From positions 2,852,001 through 2,916,000 of the forward strand of contig NC_008786.1 of the NCBI RefSeq assembly GCF_000015565.1: a stretch of DNA of 64,000 bases, in the 5' to 3' direction. The DNA is from Verminephrobacter eiseniae EF01-2. Its GTDB lineage: Bacteria > Pseudomonadota > Gammaproteobacteria > Burkholderiales > Burkholderiaceae_C. Shown here piece by piece: positions 18,956-27,352 of the stretch. The stretch's first letter is position 1. Each line of letters opens with the position of its first letter. The notes beneath the pieces are model-generated. The model worked only from the letters and a program-made list of their open reading frames with translations. It ran no database searches and was not told the DNA's origin. The position numbers and the translations under genes were made by a program.

Positions 18956-19664
18956 ACGGCATGGTCTGGCACAGGCCAGGCCAATTCCTGTCGTGAGGCT
19001 GGCGGGAATCGAGAAGTCCTACCGGGCCGGACGGATCAATTTCATCGCCCTCGAGGACATCGACCTGGAGATCACGCGCGGCGAGTTCGTGGCGCTCTGC
19101 GGGCAGTCGGGCAGCGGAAAGAGCACCTTGCTCAACCTCGTTGGAGGGATCGACCACCCCACTTCGGGCAGTGTCCACTTTCTGGGCCAAGAATTGGCAT
19201 CCATGGGGGACACGGACTTGTCCAGGCTGAGAGCGCGCGAGATCGGCTTCATCTTCCAGTTCTTCAACCTGCTTCCGGTGATGAGCGTGTTCGACAACGT
19301 CGCCTACCCGCTGATGCTGCTGGGCAAGGCCAAGTCACAGGCCAGGCACGATGTCTTCGCGATGCTGGAGCGCGTCGGCCTCAGGGACCATTGGCAGAAA
19401 CGGCCGGCGGAGCTGTCGGGGGGCCAGCAGCAGCGCGTGGCCATCGCCCGGGCGTTGGTGAAGAAGCCCACCCTCATTGTGGCCGACGAGCCAACAGGCA
19501 ACCTCGATTCGGAGACCGGGCTGTCCATCCTCGACCTCATGAAGGAGATCAACGCCGAGAGCAGCACCACCTTGCTGGTGTCCACCCATTCGGAATTCGT
19601 GAAAGACCGTGCATCGCGTGTCGTCGAGCTCAAGGACGGGAGAGTGATTCATGATAGCAAGTAG
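18939..19664 (+). CDS. LolD-type ABC ATPase of cluster B
   Basis: About 241 residues. The start is the GTG at 18939, set by AGGAG six bases upstream; it overlaps the previous gene by 17 bases. Walker [10 protein letters not shown], signature LSGGQQQR, Walker [15 protein letters not shown] and switch His in STHSEF are present. It partners the FtsX-type permease two genes on. Confidence 0.9.
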   Translation: MAAENERHGLAQARPIPVVRLAGIEKSYRAGRINFIALEDIDLEITRGEFVALCGQSGSGKSTLLNLVGGIDHPTSGSVHFLGQELASMGDTDLSRLRAREIGFIFQFFNLLPVMSVFDNVAYPLMLLGKAKSQARHDVFAMLERVGLRDHWQKRPAELSGGQQQRVAIARALVKKPTLIVADEPTGNLDSETGLSILDLMKEINAESSTTLLVSTHSEFVKDRASRVVELKDGRVIHDSK

Positions 19665-20400
19665 GCTCATGCTGGTTCCGGTGTGGTTCAGCTTCTCGCT
19701 GGCGACTCAGGCGAGTTGTCTGCAATCCGACCCTGCGCAGGTATCTGCCATGGCGCAGAAGAGCAAGGCCGCGATCAACACCCTCTACGAACATGAGAAA
19801 GCGAGGATCGGCGGCCAGCCCAGCCGCTCTCTCGTCCTGCTGGCGGTTCATCTGGCGTCCGAAGGCAAGCTGGACGCGCGGTCTGTCGAATACTTGAGCC
19901 GCTACGTGCAAGACCAGCCGGACGACCATTTCGCCAAGCTGTACGAAGGCTATGCCTGGGTGTTCAGTGCAGCGAAGTACGACAAAGAGAAAAACTACCT
20001 GCGTGCTGCCGAGTACCTCAAACGCGGTTTCTTCCTGATCGATGAGGCCGTCGATTCTGATCCGAAGAACTGGCGACTGCGTTACCTGCGGATGCGGATG
20101 GACGCCTTCGTTCCTTCGGAACTGGGAAGGTACGTGGTCGCATTGAAGGACGCTTCCCTCCTGACGGAGAACATCGACCAACTGCCCGCAGGGCTGCGGC
20201 CGTTCGTGTCCGTGCTGAGGTTGTCGGCCCTGGACAGGTCGGGCAAAACGGCTGTCGCTGCGAGCGACTACGCAGTCGTGCGCAAGCAGTTCCAGGGAAC
20301 GCAGATGGCCGCCCTTTCGAGTCCCTGCGGCCTACAGACCTTTGTCGCGGACGAAGAGATCGACGCCTTGCTCAACTACGCGCTGAGGCACAACAAATGA
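19651..20400 (+). CDS. Periplasmic TPR-like protein of cluster B
   Basis: 249 residues: signal peptide (MLVPVWFSFSLATQAS), then helices resembling tetratricopeptide repeats (HFAKLYEGYAWVFSAAKYDKE; YLKRGFFLIDEAVDSDPKNW). It has the same position and general build as the cluster A protein at 11132-11752. It overlaps both neighbours, the permease by four bases (ATGA). Role unknown; perhaps an adaptor between the ABC transporter and the carrier proteins. Confidence 0.7.
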   Translation: MIASRLMLVPVWFSFSLATQASCLQSDPAQVSAMAQKSKAAINTLYEHEKARIGGQPSRSLVLLAVHLASEGKLDARSVEYLSRYVQDQPDDHFAKLYEGYAWVFSAAKYDKEKNYLRAAEYLKRGFFLIDEAVDSDPKNWRLRYLRMRMDAFVPSELGRYVVALKDASLLTENIDQLPAGLRPFVSVLRLSALDRSGKTAVAASDYAVVRKQFQGTQMAALSSPCGLQTFVADEEIDALLNYALRHNK

Positions 20401-21722
20401 ACCACCTGCTCGCCTGGCTGGCCAACCTCATCGCCGTCTACGCCCTGATCCTCATCGGGTGGACAATCGTTCGCCGACCGACTGACCTGGCCTACGCCTT
20501 TTCCAATCTGTTCCGGCAAAAGCGTCGTTCGCTGGTCACGCTGAGCTCCATCGTACTGGGCGGCGTGGCAATCTTCCTGTTCGGCGGGTTCGTCGACTAC
20601 TCGTTCTGGTCCTTGCGGGAGCAGACGATCCGCACGAACCTGGGCCATGTCCAGATCTACAAGAAGGGCTACCTGGCCAGCGGCGAGGCAACGCCGCTGA
20701 AATACGGGATCGCTGACTACGAAGGGATCCGCCGGATGTTGGTGGAGGACCCGATTCTGCAACCCCTGATCAAGACCGTCACCGGCCAGCTCGCGTTCTC
20801 CGGGATAGTCTCGAACTACGACAGTGGCGTTTCCACCTTCTACACGGCCGTGGGAATCGAGCCAGAAAGCTCCTTGCTGCTGGGCTCACTGGATCGTATC
20901 GTCTTGGGCAGCGACCTGTCCCGCGTCGACGACACGGGAGCGACGATCGGCGCTGGTTTGGCACGCGGGCTTGCCGTCAGCTACGACAGCCAGATCGACA
21001 TGCTCGCCATCAACCCTGCGGGCGGCCAGAACGCGATGTCTGCCCATGTGCGTGGCGTCATGGAGTCGGGCATCAAGGACTACGACGACCGGGTTCTGAA
21101 AATGCCGCTCAAGACGGCCCAAACCCTACTGGAAACCAAAGAGGTGAGCAAGATCATTGTCCTGCTGAACGAGACCGACCGGACGGCGCAGGCGCAGGCG
21201 CGGATCGAGCGGGTGATCGAGGAGCGGGGGTTGCAGCTCGAGACGAGGCCGTGGAGCTCGCTCGCGGTCTTCTATGACCAGGTGGTCAACCTGTTCAATG
21301 GAATCTTCTTCTTCATCAAAACCATCGTCAGCACGATCGTGGTCTTCATGATCAGCAACACTATGATGATGAACGTCCTGGAGCGGACGCGGGAAATTGG
21401 CACGCTGCGGGCCATCGGGCTGACGGAGCGGGAGGTGTCCCGCCTTTTCCTGCTGGAGGGCGTGATCATGGGCTTCGTCGGAGCCGTCCTCAGCATTGCC
21501 GTGGGCATCGCACTGGCGGAGCTCATCAACATCAACGGCGTGCCTATGCCGCCTTCGCCGGGCTACTCGCGCGGTTACCTCGCCTTCATTCGCTGGACCG
21601 ACGACTGGTCGCTGTTCTGGTTCAGCTCTGTCCTGGCCATCGTCACTGCCTTCGCGGCGTCGATCCTTCCCGCGCGAAGGGCCTCCAAGTTGGTGATCGC
21701 GCAAGCCTTTCGCCACAGCTAA
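20397..21722 (+). CDS. FtsX/LolE-type ABC permease of cluster B
   Basis: 441 residues. A short N-terminal helix, then a span at LVTLSSIVLGGVAIFLFGGF, a periplasmic domain of about 230 residues and three C-terminal spans, with the family motif EIGTLRAIGLTEREVSRLFLL. It resembles the cluster A permease in topology, length and motifs: both contain PLKYG or PLQYG after the first span and MPPSPG or MPPPPG before the last. That points to common ancestry rather than chance association. Confidence 0.9.
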   Translation: MNHLLAWLANLIAVYALILIGWTIVRRPTDLAYAFSNLFRQKRRSLVTLSSIVLGGVAIFLFGGFVDYSFWSLREQTIRTNLGHVQIYKKGYLASGEATPLKYGIADYEGIRRMLVEDPILQPLIKTVTGQLAFSGIVSNYDSGVSTFYTAVGIEPESSLLLGSLDRIVLGSDLSRVDDTGATIGAGLARGLAVSYDSQIDMLAINPAGGQNAMSAHVRGVMESGIKDYDDRVLKMPLKTAQTLLETKEVSKIIVLLNETDRTAQAQARIERVIEERGLQLETRPWSSLAVFYDQVVNLFNGIFFFIKTIVSTIVVFMISNTMMMNVLERTREIGTLRAIGLTEREVSRLFLLEGVIMGFVGAVLSIAVGIALAELININGVPMPPSPGYSRGYLAFIRWTDDWSLFWFSSVLAIVTAFAASILPARRASKLVIAQAFRHS

Positions 21723-21752
21723 GCGTCAAGGATCATTTGTTCTTTCATCACG

Positions 21753-22514
21753 ATGGAAAGTAAGAATCAAGTTGTCTTCATCACGGGTTCGGGCCGTGGC
21801 ATCGGCGAGGCCGTCGCCCGTTGGTTCATGGAACACGATTCGGATGTAGTCCTGAACTACCGGAAGGCCCATGGCAAGGGCGGCGCGAACATCGAACGCC
21901 TGGTGGCGTACGCCGGCAGCCGTGGCGTGCGTGCGATCCCGGCGATCGGTGACATCTCCGAGCCCCAGGATGTGGAGAAAATGTTCCGAGCCCTGAAGGA
22001 TCAGGGCGTATCGCGCCTGGACCACTTGATTCTCAATGCGGCGGCGACGCCGTTCAAGCCATTTTCCGAGATGACGAGGAACGATTGGAGGCTGCTGGTG
22101 GGCACCAATCTGATCGGCAATGTCGCCTGCGTGAATCGGGCGACTGAACTCATGCCTCGGGGTGGCACCATCTGCGCCATTTCCAGCCTGGGCAGCCTGC
22201 GGCATCTTCCGAACTACCCGTTGGGCGTAATGAAGGCAGCGCTGGAGCAACTCATCCGATATCTCGAGATGGAACTGTGCCCGAGAGGCATCCGATCCAA
22301 CGCGGTGTGTGCCGGCTTCGTCAACACCGACATGCTCCCAATCCTTCGGCAGAAGTGGCCTAACCTCTTTGAGCACTTGGAAAAGTCGGGCCGCCCCTAC
22401 ATCATCGAACCGAACGAGGTGGCCGAGGTGGTGGGGTTCCTGACCTCCAAGGCCGCCTCCGCCGTGCGCGGCGAAGTGCTTGTCGCGGACGCCGGCGTGT
22501 CCATTGGCATCTGA
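21753..22514 (+). CDS. FabL-like short-chain reductase
   Basis: 253-residue SDR with the cofactor motif TGSGRGIG and LNAAATPF. The active-site stretch SLGSLRHLPNY155PLGVMK161AALEQLIRYLEMEL resembles FabL/FabI-type enoyl-ACP reductases, which use a widely spaced Tyr-Lys pair, more than FabG (YxxxK). Here the spacing is one residue shorter than in FabL as I remember it. It would therefore reduce an enoyl-ACP intermediate, making the cluster's chain at least partly saturated. It sits 30 bp behind the permease and overlaps the LolA-like frame. Confidence 0.8.
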   Translation: MESKNQVVFITGSGRGIGEAVARWFMEHDSDVVLNYRKAHGKGGANIERLVAYAGSRGVRAIPAIGDISEPQDVEKMFRALKDQGVSRLDHLILNAAATPFKPFSEMTRNDWRLLVGTNLIGNVACVNRATELMPRGGTICAISSLGSLRHLPNYPLGVMKAALEQLIRYLEMELCPRGIRSNAVCAGFVNTDMLPILRQKWPNLFEHLEKSGRPYIIEPNEVAEVVGFLTSKAASAVRGEVLVADAGVSIGI

Positions 22515-22543
22515 TGGCCGACGACTTTTCAGGAGGAAGTATC

Positions 22544-23371
22544 TTGAATCACCGGTTCCTTTCGACGCTGCTCGGCCTGGCCCTGGCCGTCCCACTGCCT
22601 CTTGCGGCAGTGGCCGAGGAGCGCACAGACCCCTTGGCGCCCTACGCGTCGAAGATCACCCTCACCCCTGACCCCAAGGCGGCCGAGATCATCCGCGCAG
22701 CGGATCGGATCCGGTTCCCGGAGAAGCCGTTTCGCTACCTCCTGGACCTGGTCGAGATGAATGGCGAGACCGTGGTGACGCAGCAGCGGCTGGATGTCGC
22801 CATGCGGGTTTCCAAGCCGACGGGGGAGCGCCAGGGCGATGTCAAAGCGCTGGTTCGCTTTCTGGAGCCGCAGAAGGACCAGGGCAAGGCCCTGCTGTCC
22901 AACCTGGACAAACTGTGGTTCTACGACCCGCGCCTGAAGCGCCCCATCCCGATCGCACGGCAGCAGCGGCTCATCGGGCAGGTGTCCAACGGCGACATCG
23001 TTGCCGCCGATTTCGACCTGAGCTACGCCTCGGCGATCCTCGGCAAGGAGCCCTGCGGAATCGTCGAGTGTTACAAGATCGCGCTCGAACGCCGATGGCA
23101 GTTCGTGACCTACCCGAAAGTCACCTACTGGGTCGAAGTGGAAAGCAAGAGGCCTTTCAAGTCGGAGTTCATGTCGACCAACGACCTGATCCTGAAAACC
23201 GCTTTCTACAAGGACTACAAATCGGCTTTGGGGCGTGACCGACCGAGCGAGATCGTCATCGTCGACGCGCTCCAGAAGAACCACTTCACGAGGATGATCT
23301 ATTCTGGCGCCCGGTTCGAGGACACGCCCGATGTCTATTTCCAGCGCGAGTACCTGGAGAGGCTCCGGTGA
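22544..23371 (+). CDS. LolA-like sorting protein of cluster B
   Basis: 275 residues. I chose the TTG at 22544 because a perfect AGGAGG lies seven bases upstream and it gives a clean signal peptide (MNHRFLSTLLGLALAVPLPLAAVA). The mature part follows the outer-membrane lipoprotein-sorting pattern of LolA-like proteins: FRYLLDLVEMNGETVVTQQRLDVAM, DKLWFYDPRLKRPIPIARQQR and a late TYWVEVES. It would carry an acylated product from the ABC transporter to the outer membrane. The next gene starts within its stop codon. Confidence 0.8.
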   Translation: MNHRFLSTLLGLALAVPLPLAAVAEERTDPLAPYASKITLTPDPKAAEIIRAADRIRFPEKPFRYLLDLVEMNGETVVTQQRLDVAMRVSKPTGERQGDVKALVRFLEPQKDQGKALLSNLDKLWFYDPRLKRPIPIARQQRLIGQVSNGDIVAADFDLSYASAILGKEPCGIVECYKIALERRWQFVTYPKVTYWVEVESKRPFKSEFMSTNDLILKTAFYKDYKSALGRDRPSEIVIVDALQKNHFTRMIYSGARFEDTPDVYFQREYLERLR

Positions 23372-24912
23372 AAACTGCGGCATCCTCGCTTCGACCAGCA
23401 GCACTAGTGTCGCGTCACCGATCATCTGTCGGTCTGCGCTGGCCATCGAAGCGCATCGCGGCGTTGCATCGCTTGCCAATACGCTCGGTATGGGCTGCGC
23501 GATGCGCCTTGCGCTGCGCTCCGATGGCTGCGCGCAGCCTACGACATCTGATCGGTGACACGACACTAGCTTCTTGGCTGCTGTTCCTCGCGTCGGGAAT
23601 AGCCCTTGCGGACTGCGACAATCGATTCAGCGGCGCGGTGGAGGCTTCGAAGCAGCAGTTCGAACCGGCTCCGATGAATTACCTCGGCCAACAGCTCGTG
23701 TCGAAGGGATCGCTGAATACCGCCTGGAGCCTCGATCAAGGATGCAGCTTCGGCGACGGATACAAGACGAGGCTGAAGGCCATGGTGAACGGATCGGCCT
23801 CCAGCGGCCATGCAGGCGCGGAGCAGGCATCGTCCCGCAGGTGGGCTCGTATCTATCTGAACGAAGCCTACCTCACGGTTCCGGTGCCAGGCGAAGTGCT
23901 GATCGACCTTGGAAAAAAGGACATCACCAATGGATACCTGCTCTTCCTAAGCCCGATGGATGTGCTGCGCAGACCGATGGGTCGACCTCCATACGGCGTG
24001 ATCAACGAGGCCGGCCCGTCGTGGCGTTCCTCCTACCGCGAGGGAAGCGTAGGCATCGATGCCACCAGATTCCTGGATGGGGGCTCCATCGAACTGGCCG
24101 CCTTCCCGGCGCTGGGCGGCTCCCCGGGCGACCAACCCGTCGCGAATTGGAGTTCCCTGCAACGCAGCAACGACAGCGCAATGGTCTATGCGGCCTACAG
24201 CGCGAATCTGTGGAAATCGTTCAATCCAAAGCTGGTGGCGCTGTCCACTTCCGGGCGACATGTCTTGGGGGCCGGTGTCAGCGACGTTCTGGCGGAGGGC
24301 GTGGTCTTCACCATGGAATACGCCCACGCCAGTCGCAGCCAAGTGCATCGGTTGTCGGAGCAGGCGGCCGACACCTTGATTTCGGGCGGCTTTCCGTCCG
24401 GCTCCAGCGTCCTGGAGCGAACGCCGAGAGGCAGTAACCAGTTGGCCGCAGGTGTGCGGATCAACGGCCCGCAGAAGACAACGCTGATCGGGGAGTTCTA
24501 CTACCAGTCCGATGGCTACGCGAAATCCGACTGGGACAGGTACTTCCGTTTCACCAACTTCGCGCTCGCCGCCCACAGGGCCTCGGGATTTCAGCCCTAC
24601 CTCGACTACCAACGTCTACTGCTTTCGGCGGCCGACTCGGACGGCAGCAGAAACTTGCTTCTCGGCCGGGCCTACCTGACCCTGGGCGCGGAACACTCTG
24701 CACAGGGCGATGAACGCATTGGCTGGCATGCATCGGTGCTGCGCAACGCAAACGACAGGAGTTCACTGCTGAACCTGCACCTGACGTATCTGGTCGCGCC
24801 GGGGTCGCAGCTGTACCTCGGGGGCAGGTGGATGTCAGGCGGCGAACGCAGTGAATTCGGACGGTTCGGGCAGTCGCCCTTGCTATATTTCGGGCTGAAA
24901 TTCTCTCTATGA
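23368..24912 (+). CDS. Outer-membrane beta-barrel protein with MITE in its signal peptide
   Basis: 514 residues as read, from the GTG at 23368. Removing the MITE gives KTAASSLRPAAL followed directly by ASWLLFLASGIALADCDN, a normal signal peptide, and a protein of about 460 residues. With the MITE, 54 mostly basic residues separate the n-region from the hydrophobic core. The mature part has barrel-type alternation and aromatic residues and ends LLYFGLKFSL with a terminal amphipathic strand. Like its cluster A counterpart it follows the LolA-like gene. Export of the interrupted form is doubtful unless translation starts later, for example after the element. Confidence 0.78.
   Translation: MKTAASSLRPAALVSRHRSSVGLRWPSKRIAALHRLPIRSVWAARCALRCAPMAARSLRHLIGDTTLASWLLFLASGIALADCDNRFSGAVEASKQQFEPAPMNYLGQQLVSKGSLNTAWSLDQGCSFGDGYKTRLKAMVNGSASSGHAGAEQASSRRWARIYLNEAYLTVPVPGEVLIDLGKKDITNGYLLFLSPMDVLRRPMGRPPYGVINEAGPSWRSSYREGSVGIDATRFLDGGSIELAAFPALGGSPGDQPVANWSSLQRSNDSAMVYAAYSANLWKSFNPKLVALSTSGRHVLGAGVSDVLAEGVVFTMEYAHASRSQVHRLSEQAADTLISGGFPSGSSVLERTPRGSNQLAAGVRINGPQKTTLIGEFYYQSDGYAKSDWDRYFRFTNFALAAHRASGFQPYLDYQRLLLSAADSDGSRNLLLGRAYLTLGAEHSAQGDERIGWHASVLRNANDRSSLLNLHLTYLVAPGSQLYLGGRWMSGGERSEFGRFGQSPLLYFGLKFSL
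23404..23569 (+). repeat. 158-bp palindromic MITE, copy 3 (in signal peptide)
   Basis: CTAG at 23404-23407 and 23566-23569. One base in the right terminal repeat differs from the other copies (GTGACACGACA instead of GTGACGCGACA). Adds 54 codons in frame to the barrel gene. Confidence 0.92.
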
Positions 24913-24927
24913 ACAAGGGAGGCACTT

Positions 24928-25893
24928 GTGGATTCATGGGTTGTGATGTTCACTGGCCAAGGGGCCCAGCGGGTCGGGATGGGTTCGGACGTGGATGAAG
25001 CAGCGAAAAGCAAGGCGGTCTGGGACTGTGCTTGCGACATCTCCGGGTTCGACGTCCGCCGCATGTGCTGGAAAGGCCCGATGGGCAAGCTCTCGGAGAC
25101 CCGGTACCAGCAAGTCGCGGTGACCGCAGTCAACCTCGCGAGCTACTACGCACTGAAGGCTTCACGCCTGCTGCCGGAGGACTCGGTCTTCATCGGCCAC
25201 AGCGTCGGCGAGTACTCGGCACTACACGCAAGCGGGGCGCTCGACTTGGAGCAGACCTTCAAGGCCGTGAACGCACGCGCGATCGGCATGCAGACGCAGG
25301 CCGAGCAGACCAAGGGGGCGATGTATGCGGTCAAGGGCGGCTCGATCGTTCAGGTCAACGACGTCATCGACGCTATGGGGTTGCACGGGCAAGTAGTGAT
25401 CGCCAATGACAACTCGCCACTCCAAGTGGTCATCGCGGGCAACTCGGGCATTGTGAAGCAGGTGGGCGCGGAGCTCTCGGGGCGTCGCCTCCCGACAGTC
25501 AGGCTCGCGGTGAATGGCGCCTGGCATAGCCCGCTGATGGCCGGGATGCTGCCGGAATACGGCAGCCTGCTGAGGAGCCTGGACATCAGGATGCCTTCGT
25601 CGCAGATTCTTATGAACCGCTCGGCGCAGGAGCCGCTGTCCCCGCAAGAGATCCGGGACAACCTGACTTACCATGTCGTGGAGACGGTCCGGTGGCGGGA
25701 GACCGTCGAGAAACTGCTTCAGCGCAACAAGGCCCGCTTCCTGGAGGTGGGGCCGCGCAAGGTGCTTTGCGCGCTAGTGTCAGATTGCGGCAGCCTGGGC
25801 TCCCAGGCGCAGACTACCCATTGCAGCCAGATGCTGAGGAGCTTGCCCAGTCACCTGCCCGCGCCACGCTTGCAAGAGGCCCCCGCATGCTGA
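24928..25893 (+). CDS. FabD-like malonyl-CoA acyltransferase
   Basis: 321 residues from a GTG with GGGAGG upstream. Begins VVMFTGQGAQRVGMG. Nucleophile Ser92 is in GHSVGEYSAL, Arg in NARAIGMQ and catalytic His200 in NGAWHSPLM, as in FabD/AT domains that move malonyl from CoA to an ACP. The GHSVGEYSAL form with NGAWHSP fits malonyl or related units. It supplies extender units to the cluster B ketosynthase. The last four bases overlap the next gene. Confidence 0.9.
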   Translation: MDSWVVMFTGQGAQRVGMGSDVDEAAKSKAVWDCACDISGFDVRRMCWKGPMGKLSETRYQQVAVTAVNLASYYALKASRLLPEDSVFIGHSVGEYSALHASGALDLEQTFKAVNARAIGMQTQAEQTKGAMYAVKGGSIVQVNDVIDAMGLHGQVVIANDNSPLQVVIAGNSGIVKQVGAELSGRRLPTVRLAVNGAWHSPLMAGMLPEYGSLLRSLDIRMPSSQILMNRSAQEPLSPQEIRDNLTYHVVETVRWRETVEKLLQRNKARFLEVGPRKVLCALVSDCGSLGSQAQTTHCSQMLRSLPSHLPAPRLQEAPAC

Positions 25894-26954
25894 CTTCATT
25901 CGGACGATATCGGCTCAGCTACGCTGTCAGCCTCTTCCTCGCTATCTCCATCCTCGGCGCCTTGCTAATGTTCGGGTTCGCCAGGAATGCCGGGTACACC
26001 CAGACTGATCTGACGTTCGCCATGACGATGATCATCTGCGGCGTAACGTATGCCACCGTCCGCGATGCGGCGGGAGCATTCGCCTATGCGGTGGAGTCGT
26101 CGAAGTTCTACCGGGACGAAGCGGACTTCGCGTTGCTGAAGTCCTATGCCTGCGGCTGGCGACGGGTGGCTGCCCTATTGGCCAGACCGATGCCGTCGAC
26201 CCTCCTGATTGCCGCGTCATTCCTCGGCCTGCAATTCCTGGCCACCCGGCGGCTGGCGGCAGATTCGGAGCCGAACCTGCAAGCCGCAGTCCTCTTTGTC
26301 GCCGTCCTCTTTCCATTCGCGCTGTCCTTGCTGGTTCATTTCCTTTCACCCGTGTTCGTCGGGTGGAAGGATTTGGACATGCGCAAGATGCCACCCATGC
26401 CCCAGGGCGAGGGCTCAGTGGCCAAGCTCATGCGCAAGATCGCCGTGGCGGACTTGCTCATCACCATGCTGATCAATGTGGCGCTCGTAATGCCCGTCCG
26501 CCACAACCCTGATTTCCATCCGTCACTCGGGTATGGCTCCGTGGAGTTCGTGGCGGCCGCGCTCATCCTGGCCATGATAGTCGGCACGCTGTCTCTGCTG
26601 AGTGCCTGGCGGACGCGCGTCTATGCCTGCTCGGGCGACCTGTACCGGTTGCGGGCCATCGACTTGACATGGACGCCCCTCTCCCAAGTCACCGGTAACC
26701 GGTGGGTGCGCTGGGTCCGCTACAGCCTCTTGATTGGCGGCTTCACCATCGTGGCGTGCCTCCTGTTGGGTGCGCTGTACGAGACGGCACCCATCCAGAT
26801 CGTGCTGGTGCTCCTGCTGCTTCCGGTGGCGATTATGTTCCGGGTCGAGCGCAACGCCGTGCTGACCTCGAACTTCCGTGACGCCTCGCAACTCGTCGCT
26901 GAATTCCCTGCGCGCATGCCGATTTCTGAGCGGATCGATCTGGTCAGGCCATAG
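25887..26954 (+). CDS. Multi-spanning membrane protein, unknown
   Basis: 355 residues from the ATG overlapping the acyltransferase stop. I count about eight hydrophobic spans (for example LSYAVSLFLAISILGALLMF, LQAAVLFVAVLFPFALSLLV, VEFVAAALILAMIVGTLSLL, WVRYSLLIGGFTIVACLLLG). I recognise no family or catalytic motif. Its place between acyltransferase and AcpS suggests a role in product assembly or transfer at the inner membrane. It may be a transporter subunit or membrane enzyme; the sequence does not decide. Confidence 0.65.
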   Translation: MLTSFGRYRLSYAVSLFLAISILGALLMFGFARNAGYTQTDLTFAMTMIICGVTYATVRDAAGAFAYAVESSKFYRDEADFALLKSYACGWRRVAALLARPMPSTLLIAASFLGLQFLATRRLAADSEPNLQAAVLFVAVLFPFALSLLVHFLSPVFVGWKDLDMRKMPPMPQGEGSVAKLMRKIAVADLLITMLINVALVMPVRHNPDFHPSLGYGSVEFVAAALILAMIVGTLSLLSAWRTRVYACSGDLYRLRAIDLTWTPLSQVTGNRWVRWVRYSLLIGGFTIVACLLLGALYETAPIQIVLVLLLLPVAIMFRVERNAVLTSNFRDASQLVAEFPARMPISERIDLVRP

Positions 26955-26956
26955 TG

Positions 26957-27352
26957 ATGCATATCGGAATCGACATAGTCGAAGTGCCGCGGATTGCGAA
27001 GGCGCTGAACCGGGGTGACAAGGGCTTTCTGAACGCGGTCTACACGGCCGGGGAAGCTGCTCACATCGAGCAAGCTCACGCCGGTGACGTGCGCGCTGCC
27101 GGCATATGGGCCGCCAAGGAGGCAGTCGTCAAGGCCTTCGGGGTCGGATTTTCCGAAGGCGTAACCTTCCGCGATGTGGAGGTGCGATACACCGCCACCG
27201 GTCAACCCCAGGCCGTCTTGTCGGGCAAGCTCGCTTCTTTGGCCGTGGACCGATCCCTGCAAGTGCTGTCCATCAGCATTTCCCACACTGAGAATTACGC
27301 AGCAGCGACGGCTTTGGTCGGGCCGGTATCGGCTGAGGTGCGACCCGTATGA
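26957..27352 (+). CDS. AcpS-type holo-ACP synthase
   Basis: 131 residues from the ATG at 26957 (a GTG one codon earlier overlaps the previous stop). AcpS motifs are present: HIGIDIVEVPRI near the N-terminus with the metal-binding Asp, and the helix AGIWAAKEAVVKAFGVGF with Glu and Lys, then ISISHTENYAAA. It attaches phosphopantetheine to an acyl carrier protein. Its presence in cluster B implies a dedicated ACP, yet none is encoded nearby. It is the last gene of the block. Confidence 0.9.
   Translation: MHIGIDIVEVPRIAKALNRGDKGFLNAVYTAGEAAHIEQAHAGDVRAAGIWAAKEAVVKAFGVGFSEGVTFRDVEVRYTATGQPQAVLSGKLASLAVDRSLQVLSISISHTENYAAATALVGPVSAEVRPV

Noticed and set aside
25692..25886. Longer N-terminus for the membrane protein after the acyltransferase
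   Set aside because: It would lie fully inside the acyltransferase in another frame; the ATG at 25887 with a stop overlap is the natural start.
14263..27352. Cluster B as an aryl polyene or classical type II polyketide cluster
   Set aside because: No ACP, dehydratase, AMP ligase or MMPL exporter, and an enoyl reductase is present; the likeness is limited to KS/CLF logic and the LolA-like protein.
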